Shown here one piece after another: positions 1 to 4,891 of a stretch of 7,646 nucleotides of DNA. The position numbers and the translations under genes were made by a program. The notes beneath the pieces are model-generated. The model was given only the letters and a program-made list of their open reading frames with translations. It did no database searches and was not told where the DNA came from. Position 1 is the first letter of the stretch, and each line of letters begins with the position of its first letter. The stretch is from Parachlamydiales bacterium (lineage in GTDB: Bacteria > Chlamydiota > Chlamydiia > Chlamydiales > Rhabdochlamydiaceae), in the NCBI GenBank assembly GCA_020050965.1, contig JAGVJV010000152.1, forward strand, positions 1 through 7,646, in the 5' to 3' direction.

Positions 1-478
1 CTCTTCGAAGAGCCTGACTGTCGACTGTTGATACAGATTTACCATTCATCTGAGCATCGAATAATTTCTGAAGCTCAGCAACAATGACTTTACATTTTTC
101 TCCTCGTTGGGCAAATATCTTCGCAGGAATACTGTTAGCAAGAAACTGGAGGATCGCATTTGCCCAGCAGTCATTTCCTCCGCTGTTCTTAATTCCAGCT
201 GAAGCCATTTCTCTCATGACATCAGGATTGACAGTCGCAGCAGACACCGCTATAGGTTGAACAGAGCGGCTTTGCAGATCGCTCCAACATTTCTTTTGCG
301 CAATTTCTAATTCCGCGATATATTTTCTTTCATTTGGAAGGGCCTTAACCACAGTCGAAATGAGATCAGCAATTTTAGTGTATGCGACTCCTGCCTGTGC
401 CAAATCATGAGCGCGCATGCACTGATTAAATTGATCGAATAAAGGAGTTAATTCTTGATTAAATACTCTAGTAGTCAT
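1..478 (-). CDS. Probable USP-type (peptidase C19-like) deubiquitinase, N-terminal part, cut by the window edge
   Basis: An open frame runs from an ATG at 478 leftwards off the window, giving 159 residues with no stop. Residues 1-95 look largely helical and match no domain I recognise. Residues 98-112 read NSGGNDCWANAILQF, which closely resembles the Cys box of ubiquitin-specific proteases (N-x-G-N-T-C-Y/W-x-N-x-x-L-Q). Cys104 would be the nucleophile, and Asn98 or Asn102 could serve the oxyanion hole. The box has one extra residue between the first Asn and the Cys compared with animal USPs. The His box and the rest of the fold lie off the window, so the full catalytic set cannot be checked. 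If correct, the protein would remove ubiquitin from host proteins as a secreted effector; the effector role is inferred. No Shine-Dalgarno precedes the ATG, and the promoter sits directly against it. The next in-frame Met is residue 21, also without a ribosome binding site. Another papain-like cysteine protease is the main alternative. Confidence 0.72.
   Translation of the reverse strand, partial: MTTRVFNQELTPLFDQFNQCMRAHDLAQAGVAYTKIADLISTVVKALPNERKYIAELEIAQKKCWSDLQSRSVQPIAVSAATVNPDVMREMASAGIKNSGGNDCWANAILQFLANSIPAKIFAQRGEKCKVIVAELQKLFDAQMNGKSVSTVDSQALRR
441..447 (+). promoter_or_regulatory. Shine-Dalgarno supporting the TTG start of the glycoside hydrolase
   Basis: AAAGGAG lies seven bases upstream of the TTG at 455, the ideal spacing. 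It sits inside the first codons of the divergent deubiquitinase-like gene (its Thr11-Pro-Leu-Phe region), so a chance match is possible. The alternative start at 545 has no such sequence in front of it. Confidence 0.45.
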
Positions 479-1900
479 AATTACATTATAATAAAAATCC
501 TATTATTTGTAAAGGTATTTTTATATCCTATCACCCTTAATTCAATGACCTTAGATGAGAAGATAGGACAGCTTTTTGTGGTCCCCATTTGCCCGACCCA
601 TGGCCAGCAGCACATTGACCAAGTATATAAGCTGCTGAAAGAGAGGCATATAGGTGGGGTTATTTTAATGGAGGGGCTTTCGGAGAAGCAGAAAGAGATT
701 CTCGAACGTATTCCCCAAGTCTGGGCTTTCCAGGATGCTGAATGGGGGGTAGCTATGCGCCTTAAGGACGTACCTTCTCTACCTAGAAATCTCACCTTAG
801 GGGCTATCCAGGACCTCAGCCTCTTAAGGGACTTCGGCCTCGAACTCGCTAGGCAATGCCGCTTAGTGGGGATCCAAGGCAATTTTGCCCCTGTGGTCGA
901 TGTCAATAGCAATCCCAAAAATCCGATTATCCATATGCGCTCTTTTGGAGAAGACCCTGAAGAAGTGGCTAGCAGGGCCCGCTTGGTCATTGAGGGGATG
1001 CAAGCTGGGGGAATTTTAGCCTGTGCCAAACACTTCCCTGGGCATGGAGATACGACCGTCGATTCGCACATCGATCTTCCCGTAATTAATACATGTGAGC
1101 TTCTCCCATTTAAAGCCCTCATTGACGGGGGAGTGGATATGGTAATGCTCGGCCATCTCAAATTTCCAGCTCTTAGTAGCAAACCGGCCACTCTCTCTTC
1201 AGAAATCATCACTGGACTTCTGCGTAAGAAACTGGGCTTCCAGGGGCTGATCATCACCGATGCCCTCAATATGCAGGCGCTTGCAAAAAACTACCCTTTT
1301 AACGAGATCGTACTAGGGCCTCTCCTCGGTGGCGCCGATCTTCTTTTAACAGCTACAAGTGATCCTGAAGTGGCTTCCTATCTAATCCAAGTGGCTATCC
1401 CCAAGGCGATCGACCTGATCAAGGCGACTGTACCTGAAGAGCTGATCGATGAAAAAGTCGCCAGGATCTTAGAAGCTAAAAAGCGTGCCATCCCTCCAAT
1501 GCCACCCGAAAATCCAGGGCTGCGACGCACCCTTTATCGAAATGCTTTGACTCTGATCGGAGAGCTTCCCCGTTTTGGTCCCGAAATTGCCCTTGTACAA
1601 AGCAGACCAGATCCTGACCTAGAGGCTCTTCTCTCCAATCCGACGATCTTTTCCTTTGAAGAAATGGATACAGCCAAAGCCTACCCCAACCTCATCGTCA
1701 ACATCCGGAAAGGAGATCGGCCAGAATCGATCCCCGACCACGCTGTTTTGGCTCTTTTCGATACACCCTATGCCCTTCATCAGATTCAGTTTAAGACTGC
1801 ACTTGTTGGCTATGAAGATGTGCTGGAGGCAAAAGAGGCGATGGTCGACGCCCTCTTTGGCAAATTAACCCCTTTGGGAAAACTCCCGATTCGGTTATAG
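455..1900 (+). CDS. Glycoside hydrolase family 3, NagZ-type beta-N-acetylglucosaminidase
   Basis: Probable retaining beta-N-acetylhexosaminidase, a family that removes terminal GlcNAc from peptidoglycan fragments or other glycans. The 481-residue protein has EKIGQLFV (35-42), APVVDV (145-150) and the NagZ signature KHFPGHGDTTVDSH (192-205), whose Asp203/His205 dyad is the usual acid-base pair. ITDALNM (267-273) supplies the likely nucleophile Asp269. The sugar-binding segment reads DAEWGVAMRL (94-103) instead of the usual D-x-E-G-G-x-V-x-R. The C-terminus (about 355-481) looks like a shortened GH3 C-terminal domain ending in LFGKLTPLGKLPI. The TTG at 455 has a well-spaced AGGAG and adds 30 residues with a hydrophobic run (11-28) like a signal peptide, suggesting export. 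However, this start overlaps the divergent gene by 24 bp. The ATG at 545 (451 residues) also gives a complete catalytic domain but has no ribosome binding site. The methyltransferase gene follows after nine bases. Family is certain; substrate and start codon are less so. Confidence 0.9.
   Translation: MIKYSSSHNYIIIKILLFVKVFLYPITLNSMTLDEKIGQLFVVPICPTHGQQHIDQVYKLLKERHIGGVILMEGLSEKQKEILERIPQVWAFQDAEWGVAMRLKDVPSLPRNLTLGAIQDLSLLRDFGLELARQCRLVGIQGNFAPVVDVNSNPKNPIIHMRSFGEDPEEVASRARLVIEGMQAGGILACAKHFPGHGDTTVDSHIDLPVINTCELLPFKALIDGGVDMVMLGHLKFPALSSKPATLSSEIITGLLRKKLGFQGLIITDALNMQALAKNYPFNEIVLGPLLGGADLLLTATSDPEVASYLIQVAIPKAIDLIKATVPEELIDEKVARILEAKKRAIPPMPPENPGLRRTLYRNALTLIGELPRFGPEIALVQSRPDPDLEALLSNPTIFSFEEMDTAKAYPNLIVNIRKGDRPESIPDHAVLALFDTPYALHQIQFKTALVGYEDVLEAKEAMVDALFGKLTPLGKLPIRL
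485..492. promoter_or_regulatory. Palindromic -10 element ATTATAAT, possible bidirectional promoter core
   Basis: The octamer ATTATAAT is its own reverse complement, so a TATAAT hexamer can be read on both strands (485-490 minus, 487-492 plus). The minus-strand copy has a good -35. The plus-strand copy has no recognisable -35 at 16-18 bases and no extended -10 TG. If the plus-strand copy were active, transcription would start near 499, and the hydrolase gene would have to begin at the ATG at 545. Confidence 0.3.
485..513 (-). promoter_or_regulatory. Sigma-70-type promoter for the deubiquitinase-like gene
   Basis: Read on the minus strand, a TTTACA -35 (508-513) is followed by a 17-base spacer and a perfect TATAAT -10 (485-490). 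Only six bases separate the -10 from the ATG at 478. Transcription would therefore start at or within a base of the start codon, giving a leaderless message. It is the best promoter match I found in the window. Confidence 0.6.
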
Positions 1901-1909
1901 ACAGGAGTA

Positions 1910-2521
1910 ATGGACGAGAGAGCTTTAAGCGAGAAGACCAAGTACGACGTGGTTTGGCGAGATTTGCCTAGCTATCGGGAGTGCAGCCCTGGAGAAGATT
2001 TTGCCCCCTTTTTCTTCGATGGATTTCGAAATGAAATGCGCGCTGGGCAAACATTAATTGATTTTGGTTGCGGCACTGCCCGGGTCACCAAGAGCTTTTT
2101 GGCTAAAGGACTCAATGTCACACTTGTCGACATTTCTCCCTATGCCCTTGACGAAGAGATCCGCAATCTCCTCATCCTTTTCTCCAACCAAGTCCATTTT
2201 GTGCAAGCCTGTTTATGGCAGCTGCCAAAAGAGCTAAAGTCGGCTTCCTGGATCTACTGCTGTGACGTGCTTGAACATATTCCCGAAGACTATCTCGATC
2301 GGGTTCTCGGTCAGATTAGGGATAGGATGCGCGTTGGCGGTTATTTCAGCATCTGTTTGAAAGAAGATTTGGCGGGCAAAAAATTAGGTCAGCCTTTGCA
2401 TTTGACGATTAAACCCAAGGCTTGGTGGGAAAAGAAACTCGCCAAGTATTTTTACCTAGTGGGCGAAGACCTAATTGCAGACGATCTCTATTTCAATTGT
2501 CGTGTTCAAACTAGAGCGTAA
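1910..2521 (+). CDS. Class I SAM-dependent methyltransferase, substrate unknown
   Basis: A 203-residue Rossmann-fold methyltransferase. Motif I is LIDFGCGTARVT (49-60), the SAM-binding glycine-rich loop. VDIS (73-76) is the acidic end of beta-2, and CCDVLEHIPEDY (117-128) is the motif IV region typical of small-molecule or glycan methyltransferases. RVGGYFSI (141-148) is the usual post-motif strand. HLTIKPKAWWEKKL (164-177) near the C-terminus looks like a family-specific substrate element. No membrane segment or signal peptide is visible. The start is nine bases after the hydrolase stop, with AGGAG at 1903-1907 only two bases from the ATG, unusually close. An internal GTG at codon 14 would cut into the conserved-looking KYDVVW region and is less likely. 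Co-transcription with the hydrolase suggests action on a related sugar or envelope compound, but that is inference. The last 16 bases overlap the convergent RING gene. Confidence 0.85.
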   Translation: MDERALSEKTKYDVVWRDLPSYRECSPGEDFAPFFFDGFRNEMRAGQTLIDFGCGTARVTKSFLAKGLNVTLVDISPYALDEEIRNLLILFSNQVHFVQACLWQLPKELKSASWIYCCDVLEHIPEDYLDRVLGQIRDRMRVGGYFSICLKEDLAGKKLGQPLHLTIKPKAWWEKKLAKYFYLVGEDLIADDLYFNCRVQTRA

Positions 2522-3501
2522 CCAGACTTTTTATAGGAATCATATCCTTTATCGAGCACTTCCGATGTTGCTGATGCATACATCCCTCCAAGGGCTCCTC
2601 CGATCAGGGCACCAGCGAATGGATTCATGTCTGCGAAGTGCTTTGCTGTGGTTTTTGCAACTATGAGGCCAGTGGCCATTGCAATCAGAGTAAGTGGAAG
2701 GGGAACTTTGCGAATGTCCAGCGTACCCTGACCATCTATTTCAGTCTTGGTTCTAAAGAATGCTCCAGATGTTCCTCCAAGTATAGCTGCGGCAATCGAG
2801 ACAGGCTTTAATGGAATGTACCAACTCATAGGAAGGATAGCAGCAGCGATGGAAGAGGCTAGCAGAGCCCCTTTTGTACAGGCAGATTTTCCTGCATTGT
2901 GAAGGATTGTGAATGCTCCCAGAACCTGGAAAGGACTAAGGGGAATGCTCTCGTGCATCGCATTGCTAAAGAACGCGATCGCTGCAACCATAGAACCACA
3001 GGTACCCCAAAAATGTGCATGCATTTTTGTCGTTTCTGTAGCAGCTCCATCTGATTGAAGCAAACGAGAGACAATACCGAGTGTCGCTGCAACTGCAGAT
3101 CCCATTCCTAGACAGGTTAGAATTTCCTCTGTCCACTTTCCTGCATATAGGCTTGCAGCAGCAGCAGCGGCAAACGTTGCAAAGACATGATAATTGTGTA
3201 CGTAATTTAATCCGGTAGAAGCTCCAGAACTAACATTGCGACTAAAATTAGTGGTCAAATGAGCAATTTTTTCAGTTTTCGATGCAAAAGAATACGCAAT
3301 TGGAGTTCGGCAACTTGGGCAGGTTTTATCCTGGTTCATCCATTCAATAATGCATTTTTTGTGCCAACGGTGATTTACTCCATGAGTTAATGATGTTTGA
3401 TCGTTAGTATCTAAACAAATTGCGCAATCTTTATCATCTTCATGTAGACTAACTGGACAAGGAAAAAGATCTATAGGTTTCTGAACAGCTACCTCGGACA
3501 T
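2506..3501 (-). CDS. RING-finger membrane protein, probable E3 ubiquitin ligase effector
   Basis: A 331-residue protein with an N-terminal RING finger (26-67) and a long hydrophobic region. The zinc ligands read C26-x2-C29-x10-H40-x3-H44-x2-H47-x2-C50-x10-C61-x2-C64. The third ligand, usually Cys, is His40, and the gap to the fourth is wider than usual. Residues that contact E2 enzymes in active RING ligases are present: Ile28 in the first Cys pair, Trp54, and Pro62 in the last pair. Arg65 sits at the linchpin position just after the last Cys. From about 104 to 312 there are six to eight Ala/Gly-rich hydrophobic stretches, for example 104-121, 126-147, 162-182, 211-228, 232-248, 266-286 and 294-312. 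This would anchor the RING on a membrane, facing the cytosol. Chlamydiae have no ubiquitin, so a host-directed effector, perhaps on the inclusion membrane, is the likely role (inferred). AGGAG at 3509-3513, seven bases from the ATG, fixes the start. No clear terminator separates it from the convergent methyltransferase gene. Confidence 0.82.
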   Translation of the reverse strand: MSEVAVQKPIDLFPCPVSLHEDDKDCAICLDTNDQTSLTHGVNHRWHKKCIIEWMNQDKTCPSCRTPIAYSFASKTEKIAHLTTNFSRNVSSGASTGLNYVHNYHVFATFAAAAAASLYAGKWTEEILTCLGMGSAVAATLGIVSRLLQSDGAATETTKMHAHFWGTCGSMVAAIAFFSNAMHESIPLSPFQVLGAFTILHNAGKSACTKGALLASSIAAAILPMSWYIPLKPVSIAAAILGGTSGAFFRTKTEIDGQGTLDIRKVPLPLTLIAMATGLIVAKTTAKHFADMNPFAGALIGGALGGMYASATSEVLDKGYDSYKKSGYALV

Positions 3502-3535
3502 GCAAAATCTCCTAGTTTGAGTATTATTTTATAAT

Positions 3536-3564
3536 ATAATAGCCTAAAAAAATATTTCTGTAAA
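3536..3564 (-). promoter_or_regulatory. Sigma-70-type promoter for the RING gene
   Basis: On the minus strand, TTTACA (3559-3564), a 17-base spacer and TATTAT (3536-3541) match the consensus at 10 of 12 positions. The expected start near 3529 gives a leader of about 28 bases holding the Shine-Dalgarno. It lies in the AT-rich 105-base gap after the ankyrin gene (3502-3606), so the RING gene can be transcribed independently. Nothing else was seen in that gap. Confidence 0.5.
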
Positions 3565-3606
3565 GCATTAAAATTCTTTATGTTAGCAATTAAAATTTAT
3601 AATAAT

Positions 3607-4800
3607 CTATTTGGGGTCCCATTCCGTTAAATAAAAGCGAGCATATCCGTTGATTTCAGATGTAGCCACATTGCCTACTTTCTTCATTCCTGCCAGCTCA
3701 AGAAGACCTGCTTCACCCGCCATCTCTTCGATCTTATTTAACAGCGAACGTCCTTCGATAGGAGTATAGGCTGTATATAGAGCAGTAAACAGCATTGCAG
3801 TCGCAAAGAGTGGAGCCCGAATAGCCCGGTAAATTCTAGTGACAATAGCAGCTGGAGCATCCCAAACAAGCGAGAGGGCGATTTTTTTAAGCGATTCAGC
3901 CCACTGATCTTTTGAGAAGGCCTTAATGCTATTCCAGACGCCTAGGGCAATATCGGAGATGATTTGAACGATGTGCATAAAGGTTGTTTTAATGGCAATA
4001 GGGAGTGCAAGTGCGACGACGGCAAGGGCTTTCCCTCTGAATTTTGCCATGCTTTCTTCAACATTGTAGAAATCGGAAGTTTTATTTTCGAAACTGTAGA
4101 TTTTTTCGGAGTTCTCAATGATTTTTCCTTCTGCATTGCGCTCTTGAAGCTCAACTTTTCGCCATTCTTCAGTGTCATTTTTCTCCATTTCATAAAGATT
4201 ATTATAACCATTAGATAAAATAGTTAGCTCGCCAGGAGTATTTCCTTTATTGTCTTTACTATAGCTTGAGCAGCCGGCATCGATAAGAAGTTCGGATATG
4301 ACCCTGCTTTTTGAATAGTGAAGTGGAGTTCTTCCAAAATCATCTTTGCACCCTACGAGTGCTCCACCATGGATTAATGCTTGGGCGCACTTTGCGGTTT
4401 TTTCACCATTAAGTGAGTGCAAAACTGTTAAACCTTTAAATAAGTTTTGATTAGGGAGCGCTCCATGGTTCAAGAGATATCTTGCAACTTTATCATGAAA
4501 ATAAGAACAAGCTAAGTCTAAAGGGGAATAAGGTGCTACTTTGTGTGTAAGTCGATTAACTTCAGATCCATTCTCTACAAGGTATTTTACAACATTAAGG
4601 TTTCCTACTTTACAAGCAGTGTGAATGGGCAGCCAGCCACTACTAGTTTGAGCATTGATATCTACTCCATTCTTATGAAATGACTTAACTGCTTCTAAAT
4701 CGCCTTTTTCACATGCCTCAAAAATATCCTTTGGCGTTGCTTTAGTTGGTTGAGCTGGTGGTGGTGTAGGTTTTGAGCGACCTAGAATTCCTGAAAGCAT
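3607..4800 (-). CDS. Ankyrin-repeat protein with C-terminal Inc-like hydrophobic segments
   Basis: A 397-residue protein. After a short Pro-rich leader (about 11-21), residues 25-193 hold about five ankyrin repeats: 25-53 (IFEACEKGDLEAVKSF), 54-84 (GWLPIHTACKVGNLNVVKYL), 89-119 (SPLDLACSYFHDKVARYL), 122-153 (TVLHSL) and 155-183 (GRTPLHYSKSRVISELL), plus a partial sixth. A charged linker (about 205-245) leads to a C-terminal part with hydrophobic stretches at about 258-270, 274-292 and 331-347. Closely paired hydrophobic segments resemble the bilobed pattern of chlamydial Inc proteins. Ankyrin repeats bind proteins, so a membrane-anchored effector that binds a host target is plausible. No enzymatic motif is visible. 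The ATG at 4800 has AGGAG five bases upstream. The frame could extend 12 codons to a TTG at 4836, but that lies upstream of the likely -10 and has no ribosome binding site. The gene sits just beyond the dnaK terminator and in the same direction as the RING gene. Confidence 0.85.
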   Translation of the reverse strand: MLSGILGRSKPTPPPAQPTKATPKDIFEACEKGDLEAVKSFHKNGVDINAQTSSGWLPIHTACKVGNLNVVKYLVENGSEVNRLTHKVAPYSPLDLACSYFHDKVARYLLNHGALPNQNLFKGLTVLHSLNGEKTAKCAQALIHGGALVGCKDDFGRTPLHYSKSRVISELLIDAGCSSYSKDNKGNTPGELTILSNGYNNLYEMEKNDTEEWRKVELQERNAEGKIIENSEKIYSFENKTSDFYNVEESMAKFRGKALAVVALALPIAIKTTFMHIVQIISDIALGVWNSIKAFSKDQWAESLKKIALSLVWDAPAAIVTRIYRAIRAPLFATAMLFTALYTAYTPIEGRSLLNKIEEMAGEAGLLELAGMKKVGNVATSEINGYARFYLTEWDPK

Positions 4801-4805
4801 AGATT

Positions 4806-4830
4806 CTCCTTTTGTTTTCGGGGCAGTATA
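4806..4830 (-). promoter_or_regulatory. -10 element and Shine-Dalgarno of the ankyrin gene
   Basis: AGGAG (4806-4810, minus strand) lies five bases from the ATG at 4800 and decides the start. TATACT (4825-4830) matches five of six -10 positions. The hexamer 17 bases further upstream, TTCCGA (4848-4853), is a poor -35, so this promoter is weaker or needs an activator. Its upstream edge abuts the dnaK terminator. Confidence 0.4.
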
Positions 4831-4856
4831 CGCCAAAAAAAGAATTTTCGGAATGA

Positions 4857-4887
4857 AAAAAGGCCGGTATTTTCTACCGGCCTTTTT
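4857..4887 (-). terminator. Rho-independent terminator of the hrcA-grpE-dnaK operon
   Basis: A perfect 13-bp inverted repeat: GGCCGGTA (4862-4869) pairs with TACCGGCC (4875-4882) around a five-base loop, and is extended by A5/T5 flanks. On the minus strand the stem is followed by a run of six T. It begins four bases after the dnaK stop codon. This separates the heat-shock operon from the ankyrin gene. Confidence 0.92.
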
Positions 4888-4891
4888 GGCT

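Noticed and set aside
481..1269. Open frame of 262 codons on the minus strand opposite the glycoside hydrolase
   Set aside because: It lies fully antisense to a clear GH3 catalytic domain, shows no recognisable motif and is rich in Ser, Arg and Pro, as expected for a shadow frame.
2475..2666. 63-codon plus-strand frame over the methyltransferase end and the RING gene
   Set aside because: No ribosome binding site or recognisable feature, and it overlaps two supported genes.
3502..3606. Possible small gene or terminator between the ankyrin and RING genes
   Set aside because: The gap is AT-rich, has no open frame of useful size and no hairpin with a T-run; it is explained by the RING promoter and leader.
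4801..4836. Extension of the ankyrin protein to a TTG at 4836
   Set aside because: No Shine-Dalgarno precedes it and it overlaps the likely -10 at 4825-4830, while the ATG at 4800 has AGGAG at good spacing.
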